From assembly GCA_002723345.1 (NCBI GenBank), contig PBNV01000030.1, positions 1 to 64,000 on the forward strand: a stretch of DNA of 64,000 nt, given 5' to 3'. The notes beneath the pieces are model-generated. The model made no database searches. It was not told the origin of the DNA and saw only the letters and a program-made list of their open reading frames with translations. A program made the translations under genes and the position numbers. Below are positions 8,674 to 18,857 of the stretch, piece by piece. Origin of the DNA: Rhodospirillaceae bacterium (GTDB taxonomy: Bacteria; Pseudomonadota; Alphaproteobacteria; Rhodospirillales; UBA2165). Positions within the stretch are counted from its first letter, which is position 1; the number at the start of each line of letters is the position of its first letter.

Positions 8674-8898
8674 TTACTTTTGCAGGATTGTTCGGCCACT
8701 CTGGGTTAATTTACAAACTAACCAGCCCGGCTTGATCGGGTTTTTAAACCAAGGCATGGCCCAGCCTTGTTTGATGCAACTTTTTACGGTTCGGGAGCTT
8801 ATTTTCTGCCCCTCCAAGTCAAATAAAGGCAGTTTACCCCCTGGTTGTTCCAACCCTCGGACTAGCCAAGCTTTTTGAGATTTGGTAGGCCGAGCCAT
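8674..8898 (-). CDS. Small conserved hypothetical protein
   Basis: A 74-aa basic protein starting at the ATG at 8898, with a clear AGGAGA ribosome site five bases before it. The longer frame reaching up to 9087 lacks such a site and overlaps cutA, so I reject that extension. The sequence begins MARPTKSQKAWLVRGL and contains GGKLPLFDLEGQKIS, then SCIKQGWAMPWF and a tail with LTQSGR. The pattern (basic start, a helix with TVKSCIKQG, then LTxxGR) resembles a compact winged-helix. I think similar small proteins occur in Rhodospirillales, but I cannot give a function. Confidence 0.62.
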   Translation of the reverse strand: MARPTKSQKAWLVRGLEQPGGKLPLFDLEGQKISSRTVKSCIKQGWAMPWFKNPIKPGWLVCKLTQSGRTILQK

Positions 8899-9035
8899 AT
8901 TCTCCTGTAAAGAGGGCCGAGTAGTCTCGGATGCAGATGTAGTCCGTTCGCCCAACGCCCATGTTCCTCCAGCAGAGATGACGATAATCGGATTATAGAG
9001 TAGATTGCGAGCAAAGTCCAAAACGGGGGACCGAC

Positions 9036-9350
9036 GTGACAGAATATCTGGTTTATATGACCGTAAAGTCAGAAGAGGAGGCGACAAGGATTGGAGCAGA
9101 GTTGATCGAGCAACGGTTGGCTGCCTGCGCCAATATCATAGGCACATCTAAGAGCTTTTACTGGTGGAATGGGGCAGTCCAATCTGGGTCAGAAACAGTG
9201 GTAATACTTAAGACATCGGATAACAAGATCGATTTATTAATCTCAACAGCCCAGGAACTCCATTCCTACGACTGTCCCGCCATCGTAGCCATAGAAATCA
9301 AAAAGGGTAACCCTGATTTTCTCGAGTGGATTTCCAAAGAAATATCTTAG
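9036..9350 (+). CDS. cutA: Divalent-cation tolerance protein CutA
   Basis: A 104-aa protein of the CutA1 family, trimeric ferredoxin-like-fold proteins associated with copper tolerance in E. coli and of uncertain true role. Family marks are the RLAACANI motif with a conserved Cys, the FYWWNG loop, VVILKTSDN and the HSYDCPAIVAIEI segment. The start is GTG at 9036. It converges with ispDF, leaving only eight bases between the stops. No signal peptide is present. Confidence 0.93.
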   Translation: MTEYLVYMTVKSEEEATRIGAELIEQRLAACANIIGTSKSFYWWNGAVQSGSETVVILKTSDNKIDLLISTAQELHSYDCPAIVAIEIKKGNPDFLEWISKEIS

Positions 9351-9358
9351 AAAAAAAT

Positions 9359-10522
9359 TTATCCTATTTTTATGGTTGCTATTGCCTGCGCAGCAATACC
9401 CTCCTCGCGTCCCAAAAAACCCAATTTTTCTGTGGTTGTCCCTTTAATATTCACCCGACCGGGATCGATTGAGAGACATTTAGCCACCTGCTCTCGCATT
9501 GCATTCCGATGCGGCCCGATGCGCGGGAGCTCACAGATGATGGTCACGTCCACGTTTTCGATTTTTGCCCCGATGGACTCCAGCAATTCAACGGCATGTC
9601 TGAGAAATATGTCCGACGATATATCTTTCCACCTGGCGTCCGAGGGGGGAAAATACGTGCCAATATCATCTTTCCCGGCAGCGCCCAAAAGGGCGTCTGT
9701 CAACGCATGATACCCTACATCCGCATCAGAATGTCCCACTAGGGAGCGGTTAAAAGGAATATCAATCCCACATAAAGTAACCAATTCGCCAATGCCAAAC
9801 CGATGCACGTCGAACCCGCAGCCAACTCGAGTAGCACTCATCGAATATCCATCCTGTGTATTCAACCTCGCCATATCCCTGGGATGAGTGATTTTTATAT
9901 TTTCAGGATCTCCCCGCACAATCTTTATTTTCATGCCATTAGACTCCGCGACCTCAGCATCATCGGAGAACGAATGGCCGGCAGTTAAGAGATGCGCATG
10001 TAAAATGTCGCCGAACATGAAGCCCTGCGGCGTTTGCGCGCACCAAATTTCCCCCCTCTCCAACGTGTCCTTAACAAAACCTTCTGCCGTGACGGATTTC
10101 ACTGTGTCGGTCATTGCGAGGCCGGGGAGAGCACCTTGACCGGGATGAACAGCATCTAGAACGGCGGCGATAACATCTCCACTCACCCATGGCCGGGCCG
10201 CATCATGAATGAGTACCCTTTCGGGGTCTAATTCCTGTAAGCTTTGTAGGCCGAGCCGGACCGAGTCCTGTCGCTCAGCCCCACCAAATACCGGAGACAA
10301 GATATCAAGGTCTTCGATCGCCCGATCGTAGAGTTTCTCGTCATCCGGGTGTATTACCACCCGCACCACATCCACTTGTTCGTGGGATAAGAAGGCGACA
10401 ATCGACTGATACAAGATCGCGTGTCCATCCAAAGGAAGATATTGCTTCGGGGTCTCGCCACCAATGCGGTGGCCCCTGCCTGCCGATACAATCAGCGCGA
10501 CGGTTCCTATATCTTGCGCCAT
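9359..10522 (-). CDS. ispDF: Bifunctional MEP-pathway enzyme IspDF
   Basis: One 387-aa chain carries two steps of isoprenoid synthesis. IspD makes CDP-methylerythritol (about residues 5-220, with the nucleotide-binding SAGRGHRIG...PKQY start and HDAARPW). IspF makes the cyclodiphosphate (about 229-387, with the metal-binding DVH at 238-240, the SDADV stretch and a late KGTTTEKLGF). IspDF fusions are usual in alphaproteobacteria. The ATG at 10522 fits the family start; a GTG four codons upstream is the alternative. It is divergent from the CcsA-like gene, so the 124-bp gap between them must hold two promoters. Confidence 0.95.
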   Translation of the reverse strand: MAQDIGTVALIVSAGRGHRIGGETPKQYLPLDGHAILYQSIVAFLSHEQVDVVRVVIHPDDEKLYDRAIEDLDILSPVFGGAERQDSVRLGLQSLQELDPERVLIHDAARPWVSGDVIAAVLDAVHPGQGALPGLAMTDTVKSVTAEGFVKDTLERGEIWCAQTPQGFMFGDILHAHLLTAGHSFSDDAEVAESNGMKIKIVRGDPENIKITHPRDMARLNTQDGYSMSATRVGCGFDVHRFGIGELVTLCGIDIPFNRSLVGHSDADVGYHALTDALLGAAGKDDIGTYFPPSDARWKDISSDIFLRHAVELLESIGAKIENVDVTIICELPRIGPHRNAMREQVAKCLSIDPGRVNIKGTTTEKLGFLGREEGIAAQAIATIKIG

Positions 10523-10646
10523 GATTTTTTCCACTTCGAATGGTATTTTGTATTATGATGGCTTAAAGCCTATGCGCGTACTTGCCAAGCAATTGGCGCG
10601 ACAAGTTGCATACCAACCAATCTTCAAAGCTCGCGAAACCCGATAA

Positions 10647-11444
10647 ATGTCTTATAATCTTCTGTCACTTACAGCTCTGATTGCCTTGGTTCCAGCAACC
10701 ATCGCTCCGTTTCGACGGTCTGCGGAACGTGACAGTATTTTTTGGATAGTGTGGGCCGTGGCAGTTGTAGGAGCCGCTCTTTGGGTATTCGTACGTCAGT
10801 CAGTGGGCTGGGGTACGGGCCTCTCAACAGCGCTTTGGCTCACCATACTCACTTGCTTACTCCTCTATGGTTGCGTTTGTTTGTTAAACGAAGATGCATG
10901 GCGATTGTCACCCCTATTACTGCCCTATTTGTTAGTTCTTGGCCTACTGGCCACGATTTGGAGCCGGGTGCCAGAAAAATCCCTGGAAGGCGAGGCACCG
11001 CTCGCCTGGATCGGCATGCATATTTTTGTTTCTTTAGCTACTTATGGATTGGTGACACTCGCTGCCATTTCGGCCTTGGCTGCCGCCTTGCAGATCCGCG
11101 CTCTCAGATCCAAAAAACGTAACCGTCTCTCCATTATTCTGCCAGCGGTTTCAAGCAGCGAGCGCCTCCTAGTTCAGTTGCTAGTAACGAGTGAGATAGT
11201 TCTGGCCATGGGACTTATGACCGGTATGGCAGCACTTTATTTCAAATCAGGCCAGGTCATGACTTTCGACCATAAATCGGCACTGGCAGTCTTGGTATTT
11301 GTTGTCCTCGCAATCTTATTATTGCTGCATTTTCAATCGGGTGTTCGTGGAAAGGCGGCGACACAGCTCGTTTTGTTGGCCTATCTCCTGTTAACCTTAG
11401 GATATCCGGGCGTAAAGTTCGTAACCGACATTCTTCTTAGTTAG
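10647..11444 (+). CDS. CcsA/YpjD-like inner membrane protein
   Basis: A 265-aa polytopic protein with about eight hydrophobic helices and the family motif WIGMHIFVSLATYG at about residues 121-134. This is the cytochrome c assembly (CcsA/HemX/YpjD) superfamily. Full haem lyase CcsA needs a WWD domain, which is not obvious here, so YpjD/HemX-like is the safer name. The HemX type has been linked to haem handling. It lies between ispDF (divergent) and dusB. Confidence 0.8.
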   Translation: MSYNLLSLTALIALVPATIAPFRRSAERDSIFWIVWAVAVVGAALWVFVRQSVGWGTGLSTALWLTILTCLLLYGCVCLLNEDAWRLSPLLLPYLLVLGLLATIWSRVPEKSLEGEAPLAWIGMHIFVSLATYGLVTLAAISALAAALQIRALRSKKRNRLSIILPAVSSSERLLVQLLVTSEIVLAMGLMTGMAALYFKSGQVMTFDHKSALAVLVFVVLAILLLLHFQSGVRGKAATQLVLLAYLLLTLGYPGVKFVTDILLS

Positions 11445-11528
11445 GGCTATCACGGCCCTTTCTATATTTCTGTTGCCTCACGCAGATATTTGCACAATAA
11501 ACAAGCAGACTCCTCGGAAATGGATATC

Positions 11529-12515
11529 ATGTCGATAGAAATTGGTCCCATCAAATTGCAAAATCCAGTCATTCTGGCGCCCATGTCCGGCGTTAGTGAC
11601 ATGCCGTATCGTCGGCAAGCAAAGAAAAACGGAGCTAGTTTGGTTATTTCTGAGATGATAGCTAGTCAGGCAATGATATACGCCAATCGAAAAACCCTGA
11701 AAATGGCAACCAACTGCGCCGAGGAATTCCCCATGGCGGTGCAACTGGCCGGTTGCGACCCCCAGCTTATGGCCGAAGCAGCGCGATTAAATGCTGATCG
11801 CGGAGCTGCTATAATAGATATTAATATGGGGTGTCCCGTTAAAAAAGTAACAAAGGGCCATGCGGGCTCGGCGCTAATGCGGGATGAAAAACTGGCGGGT
11901 AGAATTATTGACGCAGTCGTTAAAGCTGTCAACTTACCCGTTACCCTCAAAATGCGAACCGGCTGGGATGATGACAGCCGAAATGCTCCATTTCTGGCAA
12001 AACTTGCAGAAAATGCAGGGGTTCAGATGATCACCGTTCATGGGCGGACGCGATGCCAATTTTACAGAGGAAAAGCCGACTGGAGTTTCATCCGGAAGGT
12101 TAAACAGGCAGTAAATTTGCCAGTAATTGGCAATGGAGATGTCACCACCGTACACGATGCAAAGACACTCCTGAATAAATCAGGCGCCGACGGTGTGATG
12201 ATTGGCAGGGGCAGTTATGGTCGGCCCTGGTTCATGAAACAAGTAGTTCACTACCTCAAAACCGGAGAGATCTTGCAGGCTCCCGATGTGACGGCCCAGT
12301 TCCATACCGTGATGGAACACTACGAGGATCTGTTAGCTCATCACGATATTCAACGTGGGGTCCGCATCGCCCGCAAACATGTTGGCTGGTATAGCAGGGG
12401 GTTACCTGGATCTGCAGAATTCAGGGGCAGAATAAATGCCATCGAAGATGCCCGGCTGGCCCGAGATATAATCTCGGAATTTTACGGGCGGTTGGCCGAG
12501 AAGCTGGCCGCTTAG
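11529..12515 (+). CDS. dusB: tRNA-dihydrouridine synthase DusB (NifR3)
   Basis: An FMN enzyme that reduces uridine to dihydrouridine in tRNA D-loops. Motifs are the N-terminal VILAPMSGVSDMPYRR, the catalytic Cys in the INMGCPVKKV segment, TVHGRTR and GDV. The ATG at 11529 gives the usual MSIEIGP start (328 aa); an ATG at 11520 and a TTG at 11490 are in frame upstream. dusB (nifR3) heads the ntrBC operon in many alphaproteobacteria, exactly as here, with ntrB starting 16 bp after its stop. Its link with nitrogen control is positional. Confidence 0.95.
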   Translation: MSIEIGPIKLQNPVILAPMSGVSDMPYRRQAKKNGASLVISEMIASQAMIYANRKTLKMATNCAEEFPMAVQLAGCDPQLMAEAARLNADRGAAIIDINMGCPVKKVTKGHAGSALMRDEKLAGRIIDAVVKAVNLPVTLKMRTGWDDDSRNAPFLAKLAENAGVQMITVHGRTRCQFYRGKADWSFIRKVKQAVNLPVIGNGDVTTVHDAKTLLNKSGADGVMIGRGSYGRPWFMKQVVHYLKTGEILQAPDVTAQFHTVMEHYEDLLAHHDIQRGVRIARKHVGWYSRGLPGSAEFRGRINAIEDARLARDIISEFYGRLAEKLAA

Positions 12516-12530
12516 AATTGTCTCAGAAAT

Positions 12531-13622
12531 ATGCCGATGTCTCAGGAAGAAGCCGCGTCAACCTGCAGCGATATAATCCTCAACTCGCTGGAGAGTGCCG
12601 TGTTAGTTTTTGCAGAGTGCGGCACCCTGTCTTTTGCAAACAACGCCGCTGAGCAATTGTTTGATGCTAGCATCAACCAGTTAAGAGGACAGTCTCTCGA
12701 TAAAATTTTGCCATTGGATAGTCCCGTCGCCGCTCTTATCCGTCAGGCGCTACAAACCGGTTTTAACGTATCTGAATACGGTATCGCACTTGAGTCACCC
12801 AGAATTTCCAGACAGGTTATAAACATTCAAATTTCAGCACTGCCGGAGCCGGCCGGGTCGGTTTCGGTCAATATATTCTCTCGTTCGATCGCTGATAAGA
12901 TTAACCAGCAAATGACGCATCGCAATGCGGCGCGCTCGGTGACGGCCATGGCGGCGATCTTAGCGCACGAGGTAAAAAATCCGCTTTCGGGAATCCGCGG
13001 AGCCGCGCAACTGTTGGAGCAAGGGGCGGAGGCCGAGGACCAAAAGCTCACCAGGCTAATATGCGATGAAACTGACCGGATTTGTGCGCTTGTTGATAGG
13101 ATCGAGGTGTTTTCGGACCAACGGCCACTTGAACGCGAACCCATCAATATTCATAAGGTTTTAGAACGGGTAAAGGAAGTCTCGAAAATCGGCTTTGCCC
13201 GAAATGTTAGGATCAATGAGGATTACGATCCTTCTTTACCTATGGTGGATGGGAATGGGGATCAGTTGGTTCAAGTATTTCTGAATCTTTTAAAGAACGC
13301 CGCAGAGGCCGTGCCAGAAGAGGGTGGACAAATTACCATCACTACCAGTTATCAGCACGGCGTCAGACTTGCCGTTCCCGGCATGACTTCTAAAATGCAA
13401 CTTCCTTTACTCATAACCGTCACCGATAATGGCGCGGGCGTGCCCGATGAACTTATGGACCATCTTTTTGATGCCTTTGTAACATCAAAATTAAAAGGCA
13501 CGGGCTTGGGCTTGGCTCTTGTTGCGAAGATGATAAATGACCACAGCGGGGTCATTGAATTTGATAGTGTGCCCGGAAAAACAACATTTCGGGTAATGCT
13601 ACCCAAAGCGGGTGAAACCTAA
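12531..13622 (+). CDS. ntrB: Nitrogen-regulation sensor histidine kinase NtrB (GlnL)
   Basis: A soluble two-component kinase that phosphorylates or dephosphorylates NtrC depending on PII. The 363-aa chain has a PAS domain (about 15-115), the HisKA phosphoacceptor His146 in [13 protein letters not shown] and an HATPase domain with NLLKNAAEA (N box), TDNGAGVP (G1) and GTGLGLAL (G2). The ATG at 12531 is followed by another at 12537; both fit. It lies 16 bp after dusB and 12 bp before ntrC, so a single operon is clear. No transmembrane helix is present, as expected for NtrB. Confidence 0.96.
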   Translation: MPMSQEEAASTCSDIILNSLESAVLVFAECGTLSFANNAAEQLFDASINQLRGQSLDKILPLDSPVAALIRQALQTGFNVSEYGIALESPRISRQVINIQISALPEPAGSVSVNIFSRSIADKINQQMTHRNAARSVTAMAAILAHEVKNPLSGIRGAAQLLEQGAEAEDQKLTRLICDETDRICALVDRIEVFSDQRPLEREPINIHKVLERVKEVSKIGFARNVRINEDYDPSLPMVDGNGDQLVQVFLNLLKNAAEAVPEEGGQITITTSYQHGVRLAVPGMTSKMQLPLLITVTDNGAGVPDELMDHLFDAFVTSKLKGTGLGLALVAKMINDHSGVIEFDSVPGKTTFRVMLPKAGET

Positions 13623-13633
13623 ACGGAGCGCAA

Positions 13634-15067
13634 ATGGCCAGCGAGACAATTCTTATTGCCGATGATGATCACGCCATCAGAACTGTGTTAAACCAGGCTC
13701 TGAGCCGTGCAGGATACGAAGTACGAGCGACGGGCAATGCCTCCACATTGTGGAAATGGGTAAGAGACGGGGAGGGTGACCTGGTAGTCACCGATGTAAT
13801 CATGCCGGATGAAAATGGCCTAGATTTGCTACCTCGTATGAAGAAAATAAGACCCGACCTCCACGTTGTTGTTATGAGCGCGCAGAACACAATGATGACA
13901 GCGGTGAATGCGACGCGGCGTGGCGCTTTCGAGTATCTGCCGAAACCCTTTGATCTCACAGAACTTTTGAATATTGTTAAGCGGGCGCTGTCGACGCACG
14001 CCAAGCAGCCACACACCCCCCAAAAAGGTGAGAACGACCAGCTCCCATTAATCGGCCGGTCCGCCGCGATGCAGGAAGTTTACCGGACGCTTGCGCGCCT
14101 AATGAATACGGATCTTACCGTTCTGATAAACGGCGAGTCGGGAACCGGAAAAGAGTTAGCTGCCAAGGCACTGCACGACTATGGCAAGCGGAAAAACCAA
14201 AACTTTATCGCCATTAACATGGCCGCAATTCCAAGAGAACTTATCGAAAGTGAACTGTTTGGGCATGAAAAAGGGGCCTTCACAGGCGCCGTGAGTAAGT
14301 CCAGCGGCAAGTTTGAGCAGGCAGAAGGGGGCACGCTTTTTCTGGATGAAATAGGTGACATGCCCCCCGAGGCACAGACAAGATTGCTCCGGGTCCTGCA
14401 AGAGGGAGAGTATACCCCGGTCGGAGGTCGCACAGCAGTCAAAACTGACGTTAGGGTGATCGCCGCGACTCACAGGGATCTGGGCCAATTAATCCGGCAG
14501 GGGTTATTCCGTGAGGACCTATACTACCGATTAAATGTGGTGCCCATCCGCATGCCTCCGTTGCGAGAGCGTCGAGATGATATTCCCGAACTTGTGAGTC
14601 ATTTCCTGATCCGATCCGCAGAAGAAGGACTGCCATGGAAGATGGTCGACCGTCCGGCCCTTGACCGTCTTCAGTCCTTCGGCTGGCCTGGAAACGTTCG
14701 AGAACTGGAAAATTTGGTTCGCCGGCTAGCCGCACTATATTCACAGGACACAATTGGTGTTGAGGTCATTGAAGCCGAATTATCGGTTGTGGAACCTTCG
14801 CCATCCTCCGACTTACCCTCTGAAAATCTAGCCAGCGCAGTGGAGTCCCATCTAGAAGTATATTTCAGGGCTTATGGTTCTGGATTACCCCCCCCGGGAC
14901 TTCATGCCAGGATTTTACGTGAAATCGAACGCCCGCTCATCGCGTTGTCGCTCACCGCAACTCGAGGGAACCAGGTTAAAACTGCAGGTCTCTTGGGCCT
15001 AAACCGGAATACACTAAGGAAAAAAATCAGGGAGCTAAATATCCCTGTATCAAGAACACCAAAATAA
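13634..15067 (+). CDS. ntrC: Nitrogen response regulator NtrC (GlnG)
   Basis: A sigma-54-dependent activator of nitrogen-scavenging genes. The order of domains is receiver (phospho-acceptor Asp54, the same position as in E. coli), AAA+ domain (Walker A GESGTGKE near 175, the GAFTGA sigma-54 contact loop in [10 protein letters not shown], Walker B FLDEIGDM) and a C-terminal Fis-type helix-turn-helix with [19 protein letters not shown]. At 477 aa it is a standard length. It starts 12 bp after ntrB and is followed by ntrYX. The intact GAFTGA contrasts with NtrX below. Confidence 0.97.
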   Translation: MASETILIADDDHAIRTVLNQALSRAGYEVRATGNASTLWKWVRDGEGDLVVTDVIMPDENGLDLLPRMKKIRPDLHVVVMSAQNTMMTAVNATRRGAFEYLPKPFDLTELLNIVKRALSTHAKQPHTPQKGENDQLPLIGRSAAMQEVYRTLARLMNTDLTVLINGESGTGKELAAKALHDYGKRKNQNFIAINMAAIPRELIESELFGHEKGAFTGAVSKSSGKFEQAEGGTLFLDEIGDMPPEAQTRLLRVLQEGEYTPVGGRTAVKTDVRVIAATHRDLGQLIRQGLFREDLYYRLNVVPIRMPPLRERRDDIPELVSHFLIRSAEEGLPWKMVDRPALDRLQSFGWPGNVRELENLVRRLAALYSQDTIGVEVIEAELSVVEPSPSSDLPSENLASAVESHLEVYFRAYGSGLPPPGLHARILREIERPLIALSLTATRGNQVKTAGLLGLNRNTLRKKIRELNIPVSRTPK

Positions 15068-15119
15068 TGTGACGACATACGCCCCCCCCAAAGGTTAAAA
15101 TGCGCGCTGGAAATATTAG

Positions 15120-17414
15120 ATGGAAACACTAAGACAAGACCCCGCCCTAGGCGTGCTTAACCAAAATCGTAAACGACACGCATCTTGGTTTAGCTTCACG
15201 CCAATCGCAGCAACGCTGATTGGTCTGGCGTTATTGGGGTCCGGCCTGCTAACGATCGGCGTGCTAGCTGGATACAGTCCGGTTGAGACCGACGTGACGA
15301 CGGCTATCTGGCTATTAAATTTAGACCTAGTTCTGGCACTTGCGCTAATCGCCGTTCTAACCCGGAAAATGGTTAGCGCCTGGTTTGCTCGGCGTCATGG
15401 ATCGGCAGGCACGAGTCTCCATATACGCTTGGTCGTATCCTTTAGTCTCGTGGCCGTTATTCCTGCGCTTCTGGTCGCCGCGTTTTCCGGACTATTTTTG
15501 AGCTTTGGAATCGAAACCTGGTTTAGTGACCGGGTCAAAACAGCAGTCAATGAATCCCGGCTTGTGGCTGAGGCGTACCTCGAAGAACACCAGCGCAATA
15601 TTGGCGGCGCCGCGCTTGGTATGGCAAACGATATAAACCGCGCAGCTAGAACATTGCTCAGCAATCCGCGCGTTATTGCCGAAATTATTCACACACAATC
15701 TTCGGTCCGGGAGTTGTCCGAAGCGGTAGTCGTCGACTCACGAGGAAATACAATAGCCCGGACTGGATTCGGGTTTTCTCTTGGATTTAATTTTTCCTCA
15801 GACAGCCTGGTCAAGAGCGCCCTAAATAGTCGACCCGGCGAAGTGATCATCATTCGAGGAGGAACGGACGATCGTGTGGTGGCGGGCGTCAAACTTGAGG
15901 CCTATGCAGATGCCTATCTATTGGTGGGGCGTTTTGTAAAACCGCGGGTCCTTGATCACCTGTCTCGAACGCGAGGGGCAACAGCTCAGTATTCTGCCCT
16001 GGAACAAAACAGAGAGAGCCTTCAGCTAAAATTTCTGATGGTGTTTGGAGTGGTGGCGCTTCTATTACTTCTAGCGGCCATTTGGATCGGCTGGTCTCTA
16101 GCAACCTATCTCTCATCACCTATCGGGAACCTAATCGATGCTGCTGAGCGGGTGCGAGAGGGCGACCTAGAGGCAAGAGTTTCTGACCATAACTCCGCAC
16201 GGGATGATGAGATTGGTAGATTGGGGAAGACCTTTAACCGGATGACAGCACAGCTCGAAAACCAGCAAAGCAGCCTGATCGAAGCTAACCGTCAATTGGA
16301 TGAACGCCGGCGGTTTACCGAAACAGTGCTCTCGGGTGTGTCGGCTGGGGTCATTGGTCTGAACGAAGAAGGGCATATTCAGCTCTATAATCAATCGGCG
16401 GAAGAGTTTCTTGAACTAAACATTGGTGACATGATCGGTACCTCCATCGAGTCAGCTGTCCCCGCAATGGCAGAGCTCTTCCGGGCCTGCAGAATATCAC
16501 CTCACCGGAACGCACAGGGTGAAGTCCGCCATGCCGGTGAGAAGCGCCAAAAAACGCTATTGGTCTCGGTCGCAGCAGAAAAGCTCGACCAAGAAATTAT
16601 CGGATTTGTCATCACCTTCGATGATGTCACTGAACTTCTCTCAGCTCAAAGAAAAGCGGCATGGGCCGACGTGGCGCGGCGGATCGCCCATGAGATCAAA
16701 AATCCATTGACCCCGATTCAGCTATCAGCAGAGCGCCTGAAGAGAAAGTACGCGAAAGAAATTACCTCAGACCAAGAGACTTTCAACATATGCACGGATA
16801 CGATTGTTCGGCAGGTCGAGGACATCGGCCGCATGGTCGATGAATTTTCCGCATTTGCGCGGATGCCGCAGCCGCACATGAAAACGGTCAATTTATCTGA
16901 CTTATGCCGGCAAAGTGTGTTTCTCGAACAGAACAGATATCCGGATATCAACTACGAGACTCTGTTACCCGAACAGGCAGTGGACTTGTTCTGTGACCGC
17001 CAACAGATTAGCCAAGTTCTAACCAATTTGTTGAAAAATGCTGCCGAATCTGTCTCTTCTGGTGTGTCTGAAAATGGCATATCGGCGGACCAGGATAGAA
17101 TTACGGTGACCCTCGAAGCTGGCGTTACAGAGGTAAACATTATCATAACCGACACTGGGACCGGTTTCGCCGAAGATTTGTTGGACAGAGTTACGGAACC
17201 CTATGTGACGACGCGCGATAAAGGGACAGGGCTGGGACTGGCGATTGTGAAAAAGATAATGGAAGATCACTCGGGTGAACTCATACTCGCTAACAAGGCT
17301 CCATCGGGCGCAATAGTCGAGTTGAAATTTTTCAGGGCTCGCGAGCCAAAAAAGGCGGTCACTGAAGATAAAGAGCAGGTAGATGAATCGACAACAGAAA
17401 TGGTTATGAATTGA
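15120..17414 (+). CDS. ntrY: Membrane sensor histidine kinase NtrY
   Basis: The membrane sensor of the NtrYX system, tied to nitrogen, redox and envelope signalling in alphaproteobacteria. The 764 aa contain two or three N-terminal helices (about 25-110), a periplasmic sensing loop, a further helix near 300-330, a HAMP linker (about 330-380), a PAS domain near 395-500, HisKA with the phosphoacceptor in RIAHEIKNPLTPI, and an HATPase with [16 protein letters not shown] and GTGLGLAI. It begins 52 bp after ntrC and overlaps or abuts ntrX. Nothing looks broken. Confidence 0.96.
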   Translation: METLRQDPALGVLNQNRKRHASWFSFTPIAATLIGLALLGSGLLTIGVLAGYSPVETDVTTAIWLLNLDLVLALALIAVLTRKMVSAWFARRHGSAGTSLHIRLVVSFSLVAVIPALLVAAFSGLFLSFGIETWFSDRVKTAVNESRLVAEAYLEEHQRNIGGAALGMANDINRAARTLLSNPRVIAEIIHTQSSVRELSEAVVVDSRGNTIARTGFGFSLGFNFSSDSLVKSALNSRPGEVIIIRGGTDDRVVAGVKLEAYADAYLLVGRFVKPRVLDHLSRTRGATAQYSALEQNRESLQLKFLMVFGVVALLLLLAAIWIGWSLATYLSSPIGNLIDAAERVREGDLEARVSDHNSARDDEIGRLGKTFNRMTAQLENQQSSLIEANRQLDERRRFTETVLSGVSAGVIGLNEEGHIQLYNQSAEEFLELNIGDMIGTSIESAVPAMAELFRACRISPHRNAQGEVRHAGEKRQKTLLVSVAAEKLDQEIIGFVITFDDVTELLSAQRKAAWADVARRIAHEIKNPLTPIQLSAERLKRKYAKEITSDQETFNICTDTIVRQVEDIGRMVDEFSAFARMPQPHMKTVNLSDLCRQSVFLEQNRYPDINYETLLPEQAVDLFCDRQQISQVLTNLLKNAAESVSSGVSENGISADQDRITVTLEAGVTEVNIIITDTGTGFAEDLLDRVTEPYVTTRDKGTGLGLAIVKKIMEDHSGELILANKAPSGAIVELKFFRAREPKKAVTEDKEQVDESTTEMVMN

Positions 17415-17416
17415 TA

Positions 17417-18817
17417 ATGGCTCACGATATTCTTATTGTCGATGATGAAGCGGATATACGTATGCTCACGGCCGGTATTTTGGAAGACGAGGGCTACCAG
17501 ACCCGTGAGGCCAACGATAGCGTTAGCGCCCTAGGTGCCGTCGAAGCCCGGCAACCCAGTTTAGTCTTACTCGACATCTGGCTTGAGGGCAGTCCGTCCG
17601 ATGGTATGGAGGTATTGGCACAAATCAGGGAATCCCACCCTGCGGTACCGGTTGTCATGATCAGCGGTCACGGAAATATCGAAACCGCTGTTTCTGCGAT
17701 TAACATTGGTGCCTCGGACTTCATTGAGAAGCCATTTACCGCGGATCGGTTGATCCTTGTTGTAAAGCGCGCAGTTGAAACGGCAAAATTACGGCGGGAA
17801 AATGAAGAACTACGTCTGCGAGCGGGAACCAATGACCAACTTATCGGGAGCTCTTCAAGCATTGCTCAACTGAGACAATCCGTAGCCAAGGTTGCGCCGA
17901 CAAATAGCCGCGTTCTCATAACTGGTCCTGCTGGATCTGGAAAAGACGTTATTGCACGGCTTATTCATGAGCAGTCAAATCGATCAACAGGACCTTTCAT
18001 CTCGTTGAACTGTGCGACGATGCAGCCCGAAGATTTTGAGATCAACCTGTTCGGCCATGAGGCATCATCCGGCGGGGGGCCCCGAGAAATTGGAACATTT
18101 GAACAAGCACATATGGGGACCTTGTTTCTTGACGAGGTCGCTGATATGCCGCTTGAAACACAGGGAAAAATCGTGCGCGCCCTTCAAGAGCAGACCTTCC
18201 AGAGAGTAGGAGGCGCAACCCGGGTTGAGGTCGACGTACGTGTAATTGCTTCTTCCAGCAAAGATCTGAGCAATGAAATGTCCGAGGGTCGTTTGCGGGA
18301 AGATCTCTTCTATCGGCTGAGTGTAGTTCCGGTTTCTGCACCTCCCTTGAAGGACTGCAGGGAAGATATTCCAGAGCTTATCGCCCATTTCATGGAAAAA
18401 ATGGCCTTAACCAATGGCCAAAATCCAAGAATATTCTCTGCGGAAGCTTTGGCGGCCTTGCAGAGTTACGATTGGCCGGGAAATGTCCGAGAACTCCGTA
18501 ACGTCATAGAGCGTATCCTCATTATGGCCCCAGGTGACGACTCGACCCCCATCAGTCCCGACGCAGTTCCCAATGAAATAAACCAGTTTGGCCGCAGCTC
18601 AAAAACGCTACGAGATCAAATGGACTTTTTAGGGCTGTCTCTTCGGGAGGCTCGGGAAATTTTCGAGCGGGAATACTTGGAATCTCAGGTCACCCGATTT
18701 GGCGGAAATATCTCTCGAACTGCCGCGTTTATTGGCATGGAGCGTTCAGCCCTACACAGGAAACTAAAGTCACTTGGTGTACAATCGGATGACCGAATTC
18801 GCGCGGCAAACGATTAG
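17417..18817 (+). CDS. ntrX: Response regulator NtrX (sigma-54 activator fold without GAFTGA)
   Basis: Partner of NtrY. The 466-aa product (ATG at 17417, two bases after the ntrY stop) has a receiver with Asp53, an AAA+ domain and a Fis-type helix-turn-helix (NISRTAAFIGMERSALHRKL). The Walker A reads GPAGSGKD and Walker B FLDEVADM. Where NtrC has HEKGAFTGA, NtrX reads HEASSGGGPREIG, so the loop that touches sigma-54 is missing. Loss of this loop is known for NtrX in several alphaproteobacteria and suggests that this protein does not act as a normal sigma-54 activator. It follows ntrC and ntrY in one operon and is followed by trkA. Confidence 0.95.
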   Translation: MAHDILIVDDEADIRMLTAGILEDEGYQTREANDSVSALGAVEARQPSLVLLDIWLEGSPSDGMEVLAQIRESHPAVPVVMISGHGNIETAVSAINIGASDFIEKPFTADRLILVVKRAVETAKLRRENEELRLRAGTNDQLIGSSSSIAQLRQSVAKVAPTNSRVLITGPAGSGKDVIARLIHEQSNRSTGPFISLNCATMQPEDFEINLFGHEASSGGGPREIGTFEQAHMGTLFLDEVADMPLETQGKIVRALQEQTFQRVGGATRVEVDVRVIASSSKDLSNEMSEGRLREDLFYRLSVVPVSAPPLKDCREDIPELIAHFMEKMALTNGQNPRIFSAEALAALQSYDWPGNVRELRNVIERILIMAPGDDSTPISPDAVPNEINQFGRSSKTLRDQMDFLGLSLREAREIFEREYLESQVTRFGGNISRTAAFIGMERSALHRKLKSLGVQSDDRIRAAND

Positions 18818-18857
18818 GCACCGTTGCCAGGTCCACCGCGCACCAGGAATTTAAATC

